The position numbers and the translations under genes are program-made. The notes beneath the pieces were generated by a model, which had not been told where the DNA came from, ran no database searches, and saw only the letters and a program-made list of their open reading frames with translations. Shown here piece by piece: positions 40,101 to 52,046 of a stretch of 64,000 bases of DNA (position 1 is the stretch's first letter; each line of letters begins with the position of its first letter). The DNA comes from Parapristionchus giblindavisi (Eukaryota; Nematoda; Chromadorea; Rhabditida; Diplogasteridae). The stretch spans positions 238,801 to 302,800 of the forward strand of contig CALSFV010000346.1 in NCBI GenBank assembly GCA_943737045.1, in the 5' to 3' direction.

Positions 40101-40399
40101 AAGTACGAAAGTGACTTTCACTCTGATATGATGAAAACAGCTCATGAGATACAAAAATTACAACGATGCCTATCGTGTGATATACCATTTGAAAGAGCAA
40201 AAAATTCTGAATAAGGTAAACCTCAGTTCGCTTCGAACAGTAATCTTTTAGCGCGGCCATATTGATCGAAGTACGAAAGTAACTTTCACTCTGATATGAT
40301 GAAAACAGCTCATGAGATACAAAAATTACAACGATGCCTATCGTGTGATATACCATTTGAAAGAGCAAAAAATTCTGATTAACATAAGTATTTTTTCCC
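37140..40399. repeat. Satellite 1: diverged edge block with a 1662-bp duplication
   Basis: The last 3.2 kb carry subtypes seen nowhere else in the window. The B variant has TTTCATTATTTTGTGC, AACAACTCATGG and CATGTTGCCATATACC. The A variant has CTGAAACGGTAAACC, AACAGTAATAGTTTAGCGCGGAC and GAAAGTGACTTTC. Blocks starting near 37620 and 39282 match at 1662 bp, and a 499-bp unit is repeated in place at 38284 and 38783. The array then stops inside a B monomer. Confidence 0.85.
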
Positions 40400-40412
40400 T
40401 CTTCCCCTATCA
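40388..40412. other. Abrupt satellite 1 / satellite 2 junction
   Basis: The final B monomer breaks off within its AAGTATTTTTTCCC tract: at 40400 the expected ATGCTGAAAG is replaced by TCTTCCCCTATC of satellite 2. TTCCC is common to both sides, so the exact breakpoint lies within a few bases of 40395-40400. No transposon end or other unique sequence lies between the two arrays. Confidence 0.92.
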
Positions 40413-40581
40413 TCCCCTATCATCCCCTATCTTCCCCTATCTTCCCCTAATAAAAATCAATATATCATTTCTATTTTATTAACTTTCAAACTTCCCCTAA
40501 CTTCCCCTATCATCCCCTATCTTCCCCTATCTTCCCCTATCATCCCCTATCTTCCCCTATCTTATCCCTATCCCTATCCCT

Positions 40582-40836
40582 GGGGAAGTTTGAAAATTAA
40601 TAAAATAGAAATGATATATTGATTTTTAATAGGGGAAGATAAGGGAAGATAGGGGGTGATAGGGGATGATAGGGGAAGATAGGAGAAGTTTGAAAATTAA
40701 TAAAATAGAAATGATATATTGATTTTAATAGGGGAAGATAGGGGAAGATAGGTGAAGATAGGGGGTGATAGGGGAAGTTAGGGGAAGATAGGGGATGTTA
40801 GGGGAAGATAGGGGATGATAGGGGAAGTTAGGGGAA
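40582..40836 (-). repeat. Inverted segment of satellite 2 near the junction
   Basis: Orientation flips after a short run of TCCCTA repeats at 40561-40580 and flips back at 40836/40837. Inside, the sequence reads as the reverse complement of satellite 2: GGGGAAGTTTGAAAA, then two AT blocks (about 40590-40632 and 40686-40728) and G-rich decamers such as GATAGGGGAA. Read on the minus strand it matches a common higher-order arrangement in the array, for example around 62277-62490. Confidence 0.9.
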
Positions 40837-41519
40837 CCTATTAAAAATCAATATATCATTTCTATTTTATTAATTTTCAAACTTCCCCTATCTTCCCCTA
40901 TCATCCCCTATCATCCCCTATCTTCCCTTATCTTCCCCTATTAAAAATCAATATATCATTTCTATTTTATTAATTTTCAAACTTCCCCTAACTTCCCCAA
41001 TCATCCCCTATCTTCCCCTAACATCCCCTATCTTCCCCTAACTTCCCCTATCACCCCCTATCTTCACCTATCTTCCCCTATCTTCCCCTATTAAAATCAA
41101 TATATCATTTCTATTTTATTAATTTTCAAACTTCCCCTAACTTCCCCTATCACCCCCTATCTTCACCTATCTTCCCCTATCTTCCCCTATTAAAATCAAT
41201 ATATCATTTCTATTTTATTTATTTTCAAACTTCCCCTAACTTCCCCTATCATCCCCTATCATCCCCTATCTTCCCTTATCTTCCCCTATTAAAAATCAAT
41301 ATATCATTTCTATTTTATTAATTTTCAAACTTCCCCTAACTTCCCCTATCTTCCCCTAGCATCCCCTATCATCCCCTATCTTCCCTTATTAAAAATCAAT
41401 ATATCATTTCTATTTTATTAATTTTCAAACTTCCCCTAACTTCCCCTATCATCCCCTATCTTCCCCTAACATCCCCTATCTTCCCCTAACTTCCCCTATC
41501 TTCCCCTAGCATCCCCTAT

Positions 41520-41890
41520 CATCCCCTATTTTCCCTTATTAAAAATCAATATATCATTTCTATTTTATTAATTTTCAAACTTCCCCTAACTTCCCCTATC
41601 ATCCCCTATCATCCCCTATCTTCCCTTATCTTCCCCTATTAAAAATCAATATATCATTTCTATTTTATTAATTTTCAAACTTCCCCTAACTTCCCCTATC
41701 TTCCCCTAGCATCCCCTATCATCCCCTATCTTCCCTTATTAAAAATCAATATATCATTTCTATTTTATTAATTTTCAAACTTCCCCTAACTTCCCCTATC
41801 ATCCCCTATCTTCCCCTAACATCCCCTATCTTCCCCTAACTTCCCCTATCTTCCCCTAGCATCCCCTATCATCCCCTATTTTCCCTTATT
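41520..41890. repeat. Satellite 2: 350-bp local duplication
   Basis: The private variant decamer pair CATCCCCTATTTTCCCTT occurs at about 41521-41538 and again at 41871-41888, 350 bp apart, with the same decamer order before it. This is a small example of in-place duplication in this array. Confidence 0.75.
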
Positions 41891-42169
41891 AAAAATCAAT
41901 ATATCATTTCTATTTTATTAATTTTCAAACTTCCCCTAACTTCCCCTATCATCCCCTATCTTCCCCTAACATCCCCTATCTTCCCCTAACTTCCCCTATC
42001 ACTCCCTATCTTCACCTATCTTCCCCTATCTTCCCCTATTAAAATCAATATATCATTTCTATTTTATTAATTTTCAAACTTCCCCTAACTTCCCCTATCA
42101 TCCCCTATCATCCCCTATCTTCCCTTATCTTCCCCTATTAAAAATCAATATATCATTTCTATTTTATTA

Positions 42170-45100
42170 ATTTTCAAACTTCCCCTAACTTCCCCTATCT
42201 TCCCCTAGCATCCCCTATCATCCCCTATCTTCCCTTATTAAAAATCAATATATCATTTCTATTTTATTAATTTTCAAACTTCCCCTATCTTCCCCTATCA
42301 TCCCCTATCATCCCCTATCTTCCCTTATCTTCCCCTAACTTCCCCTATCACCCCCTATCTTCACCTATCTTCCCCTATCTTCCCCTATTAAAATCAATAT
42401 ATCATTTCTATTTTATTAATTTTCAAACTTCCCCTATCTTCCCCTATCATCCCCTATCATCCCCTATCTTCCCTTATCTTCCCCTATTAAAAATCAATAT
42501 ATCATTTCTATTTTATTAATTTTCAAACTTCCCCTAACTTCCCCTATCATCCCCTATCTTCCCCTATCTTCCCCTATCATCACCTATCTTCCCCTATCTT
42601 TCCCTATCTTCCCCTAGCATCCCCTATCATCCCCTATCTTCCCTTATTAAAAATCAATATATCATTTCTATTTTATTAATTTTCAAACTTCCCCTAACTT
42701 CCCCTATCACCCCCTATCTTCACCTATCTTCCCCTATCTTCCCCTATTAAAATCAATATATCATTTCTATTTTATTAATTTTCAAACTTCCCCTATCTTC
42801 CCCTATCATCCCCTATCACCCCCTATCTTCCCTTATCTTCCCCTATTAAAAATCAATATATCATTTCTATTTTATTAATTTTCAAACTTCCCCTAACTTC
42901 CCCTATCATCCCCTATCTTCCCCTATCTTCCCCTATCATCACCTATCTTCCCCTATCTTTCCCTATCTTCCCCTATCATCCCCTATCTTCCCTTATCTTC
43001 CCCTATTAAAAATCAATATATCATTTCTATTTTATTAATTTTCAAACTTCCCCTAACTTCCCCTATCATCCCCTATAATCCCCTAACATCCCCTATCTTC
43101 CCCTAACTTCCCCTATCACCCCCTATCTTCACCTATCTTCCCCTATCTTCCCCTATTAAAATCAATATATCATTTCTATTTTATTAATTTTCAAACTTCC
43201 CCTATCTTCCCCTATCATCCCCTATCACCCCCTATCTTCCCTTATCTTCCCCTATTAAAAATCAATATATCATTTCTATTTTATTAATTTTCAAACTTCC
43301 CCTAACTTCCCCTATCATCCCCTATCATCCCCTATCTTCCCCTATCATCCCCTAACTTCCCCTAACTTCCCCTATCATCCCCTATCTTCCCCTATCTTCC
43401 CCTATCATCCCCTATCTGCCCCTTCCCCTATCATACCCTAACTTCCCCTATCTTCCCCTATTAAAAATCAATATATCATTTCTATATTATTAATTTTCAA
43501 ACTTCCCCTAACTTCCCCTATCATCCCCTATCTTCCCCTATCTTCCCCTATCTTCCCCTATTAAAAATCAATATATGATTTCTATTTTATTAATTTTCAA
43601 ACTTCCCCTAACTTCCCCTATCATCCCCTATCTTCCCCTAACATCCCCTATCTTCCCCTAACTTCCCCTATCTTCCCCTAGCATCCCCTATCATCCCCTA
43701 TCTTCCCTTATTAAAAATCAATATATCATTTCTATTTTATTAATTTTCAAACTTCCCCTAACTTCCCCTATCATCCCCTATCTTCCCCTAACATCCCCTA
43801 TCTTCCTCTAACTTCCCCTATCACCCCCTATCTTCACCTATCTTCCCCTATCTTCCCCTATTAAAATCAATATATCATTTCTATTTTATTAATTTTCAAA
43901 CTTCCCCTAACTTCCCCTATCTTCCCCTAGCATCCCCTATCATCCCCTATCTTCCCTTATTAAAAATCAATATATCATTTCTATTTTATTAATTTTCAAA
44001 CTTCCCCTATCTTCCCCTATCATCCCCTATCATCCCCTATCTTCCCTTATCTTCCCCTAACTTCCCCTATCACCCCCTATCTTCACCTATCTTCCCCTAT
44101 CTTCCCCTATTAAAATCAATATATCATTTCTATTTTATTAATTTTCAAACTTCCCCTATCTTCCCCTATCATCCCCTATCATCCCCTATCTTCCCTTATC
44201 TTCCCCTATTAAAAATCAATATATCATTTCTATTTTATTAATTTTCAAACTTCCCCTAACTTCCCCTATCATCCCCTATCTTCCCCTATCTTCCCCTATC
44301 ATCACCTATCTTCCCCTATCTTTCCCTATCTTCCCCTAGCATCCCCTATCATCCCCTATCTTCCCTTATTAAAAATCAATATATCATTTCTATTTTATTA
44401 ATTTTCAAACTTCCCCTAACTTCCCCTATCACCCCCTATCTTCACCTATCTTCCCCTATCTTCCCCTATTAAAATCAATATATCATTTCTATTTTATTAA
44501 TTTTCAAACTTCCCCTATCTTCCCCTATCATCCCCTATCACCCCCTATCTTCCCTTATCTTCCCCTATTAAAAATCAATATATCATTTCTATTTTATTAA
44601 TTTTCAAACTTCCCCTAACTTCCCCTATCATCCCCTATCTTCCCCTATCTTCCCCTATCATCACCTATCTTCCCCTATCTTTCCCTATCTTCCCCTATCA
44701 TCCCCTATCTTCCCTTATCTTCCCCTATTAAAAATCAATATATCATTTCTATTTTATTAATTTTCAAACTTCCCCTAACTTCCCCTATCATCCCCTATCT
44801 TCCCCTAACATCCCCTATCTTCCCCTAACTTCCCCTATCACCCCCTATCTTCACCTATCTTCCCCTATCTTCCCCTATTAAAATCAATATATCATTTCTA
44901 TTTTATTAATTTTCAAACTTCCCCTATCTTCCCCTATCATCCCCTATCACCCCCTATCTTCCCTTATCTTCCCCTATTAAAAATCAATATATCATTTCTA
45001 TTTTATTAATTTTCAAACTTCCCCTAACTTCCCCTATCATCCCCTATCATCCCCTATCTTCCCCTATCATCCCCTAACTTCCCCTAACTTCCCCTATCAT

Positions 45101-47940
45101 CCCCTATCTTCCCCTATCTTCCCCTATCATCCCCTATCTGCCCCTTCCCCTATCATACCCTAACTTCCCCTATCTTCCCCTATTAAAAATCAATATATCA
45201 TTTCTATATTATTAATTTTCAAACTTCCCCTAACTTCCCCTATCATCCCCTATCTTCCCCTATCTTCCCCTATCTTCCCCTATTAAAAATCAATATATGA
45301 TTTCTATTTTATTAATTTTCAAACTTCCCCTAACTTCCCCTATCATCCCCTATCTTCCCCTAACATCCCCTATCTTCCCCTAACTTCCCCTATCTTCCCC
45401 TAGCATCCCCTATCATCCCCTATCTTCCCTTATTAAAAATCAATATATCATTTCTATTTTATTAATTTTCAAACTTCCCCTAACTTCCCCTATCATCCCC
45501 TATCTTCCCCTAACATCCCCTATCTTCCCCTAACATCCCCTATCTTCCCCTAACTTCCCCTATCACCCCCTATCTTCACCTATCTTCCCTTATCTTCCCC
45601 TATTAAAAATCAATATATCATTTCTATTTTATTAATTTTCAAACTTCCCCTATCTTCCCCTATCATCCCCTATCATCCCCTATCTTCCCCTATCTTCCCC
45701 TAATAAAAATCAATATATCATTTCTATTTTATTAATTTTCAAACTTCCCCTATCTTCCCCTATCATCCTCTATCATCCCCTATCTTCCCTTATCTTCCCC
45801 TATTAAAAATCAATATATCATTTCTATTTTATTAATTTTCAAACTTCCCCTAACTTCCCCTATCATCCCCTATCTTCCCCTAACATCCCCTATCTTCCCC
45901 TAACTTCCCCTATCACCCCCTATCTTCACCTATCTTCCCCTATCTTCCCCTATTAAAATCAATATATCATTTATATTTTATTAATTTTCAAACTTCCCCT
46001 ATCTTCCCCTATCATCCCCTATCATCCCCTATCTTCCCTTATCTTCCCCTATTAAAAATCAATATATCATTTCTATTTTATTAATTTTCAAACTTCCCCT
46101 AACTTCCCCTATCATCCCCTATCTTCCCCTATCTTCCCCTATCATCACCTATCTTCCCCTATCTTTCCCTATCTTCCCCTATCATCCCCTATCTTCCCTT
46201 ATCTTCCCCTATTAAAAATCAATATATCATTTCTATTTTATTAATTTTCAAACTTCCCCTAACTTCCCCTATCATCCCCTATCATCCCCTATCTTCCCCT
46301 ATCATCCCCTAACTTCCCCTAACTTCCCCTATCATCCCCTATCTTCCCCTATCTTCCCCTATCATCCCCTATCTGCCCCTTCCCCTATCATACCCTAACT
46401 TCCCCTATCTTCCCCTATTAAAAATCAATATATCATTTCTATATTATTAATTTTCAAACTTCCCCTAACTTCCCCTATCATCCCCTATCTTCCCCTATCT
46501 TCCCCTATCTTCCCCTATTAAAAATCAATATATGATTTCTATTTTATTAATTTTCAAACTTCCCCTAACTTCCCCTATCATCCCCTATCTTCCCCTAACA
46601 TCCCCTATCTTCCCCTAACTTCCCCTATCTTCCCCTAGCATCCCCTATCATCCCCTATCTTCCCTTATTAAAAATCAATATATCATTTCTATTTTATTAA
46701 TTTTCAAACTTCCCCTAACTTCCCCTATTATCCCCTATCTTCCCCTAACATCCCCTATCTTCCCCTAACATCCCCTATCTTCCCCTAACTTCCCCTATCA
46801 CCCCCTATCTTCACCTATCTTCCCCTATCTTCCCCTATTAAAATCAATATATCATTTCTATTTTATTAATTTTCAAACTTCCCCTATCTTCCCCTATCAT
46901 CCCCTACCACCCCCTATCTTCCCTTATCTTCCCCTATTAAAAATCAATATATCATTTCTATTTTATTAATTTTCAAACTTCCCCTATCTTCCCCTATCAT
47001 CCCCTATCATCCCCTATCTTCCCCTATCTTCCCCTAATAAAAATCAATATATCATTTCTATTTTATTAATTTTCAAACTTCCCCTATCTTCCCCTATCAT
47101 CCTCTATCATCCCCTATCTTCCCTTATCTTCCCCTATTAAAAATCAATATATCATTTCTATTTTATTAATTTTCAAACTTCCCCTAACTTCCCCTATCAT
47201 CCCCTATCTTCCCCTAACATCCCCTATCTTCCCCTAACTTCCCCTATCACCCCCTATCTTCACCTATCTTCCCCTATCTTCCCCTATTAAAATCAATATA
47301 TCATTTATATTTTATTAATTTTCAAACTTCCCCTATCTTCCCCTATCATCCCCTATCATCCCCTATCTTCCCTTATCTTCCCCTATTAAAAATCAATATA
47401 TCATTTCTATTTTATTAATTTTCAAACTTCCCCTAACTTCCCCTATCATCCCCTATCTTCCCCTATCTTCCCCTATCATCACCTATCTTCCCCTATCTTT
47501 CCCTATCTTCCCCTATCATCCCCTATCTTCCCTTATCTTCCCCTATTAAAAATCAATATATCATTTCTATTTTATTAATTTTCAAACTTCCCCTAACTTC
47601 CCCTATCATCCCCTATCTTCCCCTAACATCCCCTATCTTCCCCTAACTTCCCCTATCACCCCCTATCTTCACCTATCTTCCCCTATCTTCCCCTATTAAA
47701 ATCAATATATCATTTCTATTTTATTAATTTTCAAACTTCCCCTATCTTCCCCTATCATCCCCTATCACCCCCTATCTTCCCTTATCTTCCCCTATTAAAA
47801 ATCAATATATCATTTCTATTTTATTAATTTTCAAACTTCCCCTAACTTCCCCTATCATCCCCTATCATCCCCTAACTTCCCCTAACTTCCCCTATCATCC
47901 CCTATCTTCCCCTATCTTCCCCTATCATCCCCTATCTGCC
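42170..47940. repeat. Satellite 2: higher-order repeats marked by CTGCCCCTTCCCC
   Basis: A rare variant, CTATCTGCCCCTTCCCC, lies near 43418, 45140, 46375 and 47938, and again near 52329, 52564, 54538 and 58635. It breaks the 10-bp register and is always followed by CATACCCTAAC, then an AT block with TTTCTATATTATTAA, or TATATTATCAA in the two rightmost copies. At most copies this leads on to an AT block with ATATATGATTTC. Spacings between successive copies here are 1722, 1235 and 1563 bp. The 1722-bp spacing reflects a tandem duplication of about 42.17-43.74 kb into 43.89-45.46 kb. Confidence 0.8.
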
Positions 47941-48199
47941 CCTTCCCCTATCATACCCTAACTTCCCCTATCTTCCCCTATTAAAAATCAATATATCATT
48001 TCTATATTATTAATTTTCAAACTTCCCCTAACTTCCCCTATCATCCCCTATCTTCCCCTATCTTCCCCTATCTTCCCCTATTAAAAATCAATATATGATT
48101 TCTATTTTATTAATTTTCAAACTTCCCCTATCTTCCCCTATCATCACCTATCATCCCCTATCTTCCCTTATTAAAAATCAATATATCATTTCTATTTTA

Positions 48200-50640
48200 T
48201 TAATTTTCAAACTTCCCCTAACTTCCCCTATCATCCCCTATCTTCCCCTAACATCCCCTATCTTCCCCTAACTTCCCCTATCACCCCCTATCTTCACCTA
48301 TCTTCCCCTATCTTCCCCTATTAAAATCAATATATCATTTCTATTTTATTAATTTTCAAACTTCCCCTATCTTCCCCTATCATCCCCTATCACCCCCTAT
48401 CTTCCCTTATCTTCCCCTATTAAAAATCAATATATCATTTCTATTTTATTAATTTTCAAACTTCCCCTATCTTCCCCTATCATCCCCTATCATCCCCTAT
48501 CTTCCCCTATCTTCCCCTAATAAAAATCAATATATCATTTCTATTTTATTAATTTTCAAACTTCCCCTATCTTCCCCTATCATCCCCTATCATCCCCTAT
48601 CTTCCCTTATCTTCCCCTATTAAAAATCAATATATCATTTCTATTTTATTAATTTTCAAACTTCCCCTAACTTCCCCTATCATCCCCTATCTTCCCCTAA
48701 CATCCCCTATCTTCCCCTAACTTCCCCTATCACCCCCTATCTTCACCTATCTTCCCCTATCTTCCCCTATTAAAATCAATATATCATTTCTATTTTATTT
48801 ATTTTCAAACTTCCCCTAACTTCCCCTATCATCCCCTATCATCCCCTATCTTCCCTTATCTTCCCCTATTAAAAATCAATATATCATTTCTATTTTATTA
48901 ATTTTCAAACTTCCCCTAACTTCCCCTATCTTCCCCTAGCATCCCCTATCCTCCCCTATCTTCCCTTATTAAAAATCAATATATCATTTCTATTTTATTA
49001 ATTTTCAAACTTCCCCTAACTTCCCCTATCATCCCCTATCTTCCCCTAACATCCCCTATCTTCCCCTAACTTCCCCTATCACCCCCTATCTTCACCTATC
49101 TTCCCCTATCTTCCCCTATTAAAATCAATATATCATTTCTATTTTATTAATTTTCAAACTTCCCCTATCTTCCCCTATCATCCCCTATCATCCCCTATCT
49201 TCCCTTATCTTCCCCTATTAAAAATCAATATATCATTTCTATTTTATTAATTTTCAAACTTCCCCTAACTTCCCCTATCATCCCCTATCTTCCCCTATCT
49301 TCCCCTATCATCACCTATCTTCCCCTATCTTTCCCTATCTTCCCCTATCATCACCTATCATCCCCTATCTTCCCTTATTAAAAATCAATATATCATTTCT
49401 ATTTTATTAATTTTCAAACTTCCCCTAACTTCCCCTATCATCCCCTATCTTCCCCTAACATCCCCTATCTTCCCCTAACTTCCCCTATCACCCCCTATCT
49501 TCACCTATCTTCCCCTATCTTCCCCTATTAAAATCAATATATCATTTCTATTTTATTAATTTTCAAACTTCCCCTATCTTCCCCTATCATCCCCTATCAC
49601 CCCCTATCTTCCCTTATCTTCCCCTATTAAAAATCAATATATCATTTCTATTTTATTAATTTTCAAACTTCCCCTATCTTCCCCTATCATCCCCTATCAT
49701 CCCCTATCTTCCCCTATCTTCCCCTAATAAAAATCAATATATCATTTCTATTTTATTAATTTTCAAACTTCCCCTATCTTCCCCTATCATCCCCTATCAT
49801 CCCCTATCTTCCCTTATCTTCCCCTATTAAAAATCAATATATCATTTCTATTTTATTAATTTTCAAACGTCCCCTAACTTCCCCTATCATCCCCTATCTT
49901 CCCCTAACATCCCCTATCTTCCCCTAACTTCCCCTATCACCCCCTATCTTCACCTATCTTCCCCTATCTTCCCCTATTAAAATCAATATATCATTTCTAT
50001 TTTATTTATTTTCAAACTTCCCCTAACTTCCCCTATCATCCCCTATCATCCCCTATCTTCCCTTATCTTCCCCTATTAAAAATCAATATATCATTTCTAT
50101 TTTATTAATTTTCAAACTTCCCCTAACTTCCCCTATCTTCCCCTAGCATCCCCTATCCTCCCCTATCTTCCCTTATTAAAAATCAATATATCATTTCTAT
50201 TTTATTAATTTTCAAACTTCCCCTAACTTCCCCTATCATCCCCTATCTTCCCCTAACATCCCCTATCTTCCCCTAACTTCCCCTATCACCCCCTATCTTC
50301 ACCTATCTTCCCCTATCTTCCCCTATTAAAATCAATATATCATTTCTATTTTATTAATTTTCAAACTTCCCCTATCTTCCCCTATCATCCCCTATCATCC
50401 CCTATCTTCCCTTATCTTCCCCTATTAAAAATCAATATATCATTTCTATTTTATTAATTTTCAAACTTCCCCTAACTTCCCCTATCATCCCCTATCGTCC
50501 CCTATCTTCCCATATCATCACCTATCTTCCCCTATCTTTCCCTATCTTCCCCTATCATCCCCTATCTTCCCTTATCTTCCCCTATTAAAAATCAATATAT
50601 CATTTCTATTTTATTAATTTTCAAACTTCCCCTAACTTCC
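48200..50640. repeat. Satellite 2: about 1207-bp tandem duplication
   Basis: The private decamer CTCCCCTATC occurs at 48951 and at 50158, 1207 bp apart, in the same context (after CATCCCCTAT and before CTTCCCTTAT). The surrounding decamer order also recurs at that spacing, including the AT block ending TTTTATTTATTTTCAAA. Confidence 0.78.
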
Positions 50641-50712
50641 CCTATCATCCCCTATCTTCCCCTAACATCCCCTATCTTCCCCTAACTTCCCCTATCACCC
50701 CCTATCTTCACC

Positions 50713-50714
50713 TA
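50713..50714. repeat. TA target-site duplication, left of element 1
   Basis: This is the left copy of the TA duplication. The sequence before it, CTTCACC, is the first part of a common satellite decamer that resumes after the element. Confidence 0.85.
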
Positions 50715-51280
50715 CAGTCGCGCCGGAAAGTCAGTGCCAACTTTTTGTTTTTGCTATATGTTTTGAACCAAGCGTGCTATGGGGCCTATCTCGCGGGTTC
50801 TTATGGGAAATTTATCGAGGAATCCGGCCTTGATATTGCCGACTCATGAAAATTTCTCATTATTGCGTAATGATGACGCAATCGAAGTCCACTTTTTTTG
50901 AAAAATCATAACTCCGAGGAAAAATTTTTTCCAGCCTACCGTTCTTCTATAAGTTTGAGATCTACGCGTCGGCTACCCAGAAAATTTTTTTTAGGTTGCT
51001 GCGATTTTTTTCAACCGCAGCGGCCTTGCTGCAAAATGGCGGCTGCGAACTCAGATCTCAGCTCCAAGACAAGCTAGAGACTCGTTCTTGGGATCAAAAT
51101 GATCCTTATGATGTCCCAAATAATCCCTGAAAGTTTGGTCCTGATCGGACCACAATTACCTTTAGTACACCAAAAAGTCACTTTTTTCAGATGACCTCAC
51201 TTTGAGGGCATGCAATTATGACAGTGATTTTTCTAAAATTTCGGTTCTTGTGCTAAAATGTGCCGAAACCATCATAGAAT
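50715..51280 (+). repeat. Left inverted-repeat arm of element 1
   Basis: This arm pairs with about 51480-52044. Differences include GGCCTATCTCGCGGG here against the GGCCGCTCTCGCGAG equivalent on the other arm, and small changes in A/T runs. It contains TGAGATCTACGCGTCGG and AAAATGGCGGCTGCGAAC. Pairing decays beyond TGTGCCGAAACC near 51270, but weak matches (CTTGGTAGAACC against CTTTGGTGGAAG) continue some tens of bases inward. Confidence 0.9.
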
Positions 51281-51479
51281 ACGTCTGCAAGCTTGGTAGA
51301 ACCCATCTTGCAGCCCCTCGGTGCCACATCAGTCTTTCCCGCACGCACTCACTATGCGTGCGCGCGCCCCTCCCTCCCTTCCCCTCCCCTGTACGTGCGC
51401 CTCCGAAACGAGTGCATGCTCGCTTATCGTTTGCCGTGAAGATGCGAAGCAAGGTGCTTCCACCAAAGTGTGAGTATGG
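51281..51479. other. GC-rich loop of element 1
   Basis: This is the centre of the foldback element. It holds a perfect 7-bp hairpin, GCACGCA (51341-51347) with TGCGTGC (51355-51361), then an alternating run TGCGTGCGCGCGC at 51355-51367 and a polypyrimidine tract of about 24 bases ending near 51390. The alternating run could adopt Z-form and the tract could form a G-quadruplex on the minus strand. No gene or transposase remnant is visible. Confidence 0.75.
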
Positions 51480-52044
51480 CTTCTGGGATGGATTTGGCAT
51501 ATTTTAGCACAAGAACCACATTTTTAGAAAAATCACTCTCATAATTGTAGGCCCTCAAAGTGAGGTCATCTGAAAAAGTGACTTTTTGGTGTACTAAAGG
51601 CAATTGTGGTCCGATCAGGACCAAACTTCCAGGGATTATTTGGGACATCATAAGGATCATTTTGATCCCAAGAACGAGTCTCTAGCTTGTCTTGGAGCTG
51701 AGATCTGAGTTTGCAGCCGCCATTTTGCAGCAAGGCCGCTGCGGTTGAAAAAAATCGCAGCAACCTACAAAAATTTTTCTGGGTAGCCGACGCGTAGATC
51801 TCAAACTTATAGAAGAACGGTAGACTGGAAAAAATTTTTCCTCGGAGTTATAATTTTTCAAAAAAAGTGGACTTCGATTGCGTCATCATTACGCAATAAT
51901 GAGAAATTTTCATGAGTCGGCAATATCAAGGCCGGATTCCTCGATAAATTTCCCATAAGAACTCGCGAGAGCGGCCCCATAGCACGCTTGGTTAAAAAAA
52001 TATAGCAAAAACAAAAAGTTGGCACTGACTTTCCGGCGCGACTG
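51480..52044 (-). repeat. Right inverted-repeat arm of element 1
   Basis: This is the reverse complement of the left arm, from GGCATATTTTAGCACAAG near 51497 to the end CCGGCGCGACTG. Short frames run through this arm and its mirror. None looks like a known protein, and they exist in both orientations because the arm is repeated. Confidence 0.9.
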
Positions 52045-52046
52045 TA
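52045..52046. repeat. TA target-site duplication, right of element 1
   Basis: This is the right copy of the TA duplication, followed at once by TCTTCCCCTATC, the continuation of the interrupted satellite. Confidence 0.85.

Larger units (their letters stand above)
1..40399. repeat. Satellite 1: array of A (168 bp) and B (164 bp) monomers
   Basis: This is a continuous head-to-tail tandem array with no unrelated insertion. Two monomer types alternate. A is 168 bp and there are roughly 180 copies. B is 164 bp and there are about 63 full copies, plus partial ones at positions 1-111 and at the right end. Both types end in ATACCATTTGAAAGAGCA and begin with an A-rich run followed by ATTCTGA or ATTCTAA. 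B recurs every 332, 500, 668, 836 or 1004 bp, that is, 164 plus one to five times 168, and is occasionally more widely spaced. Neighbouring copies of one type differ at only a few positions. Monomers near nucleosomal length in higher-order repeats are typical of centromeric or pericentromeric satellites in animals and plants, so that role is an inference from architecture. I recognise no named satellite family. Confidence 0.97.
50715..52044. mobile_element. Foldback DNA element 1 (1330 bp, TA target)
   Basis: The element starts CAGTCGCGCCGGAAAGTC and ends in the reverse complement of that sequence. TA flanks it on both sides (50713-50714 and 52045-52046). Removing the element and one TA restores an intact satellite decamer run, CTTCACCTATCTTCCCC. 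Nearly the whole element is one inverted repeat with arms of about 560 bp that match at roughly 95% by eye. A TA duplication with termini in CAG fits the Tc1/mariner group, but that is an inference from target and ends only. No open frame in it resembles a transposase, so it is a non-autonomous element. It occurs once in the window. Confidence 0.92.

Noticed and set aside
40842..50712. CRISPR-like alternation of a constant AT block with variable C-rich segments
   Set aside because: The segments between blocks are decamer repeats with no unique spacers, the lengths differ by multiples of 10, and there are no cas genes. It is a eukaryotic satellite.
51367..51390. Origin of satellite 2 from the C-rich tract in the loop of element 1
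   Set aside because: The tract has CCCTCCC and CCCCTCCCCT spacing and lacks the CTTCCCCTAT decamer and AT block. The resemblance is only in composition.
51202..51507. Overlapping 94-101-residue frames in the loop of element 1
   Set aside because: They overlap on opposite strands through a GC-rich hairpin and polypyrimidine tract, have low-complexity composition and show no transposase motif.
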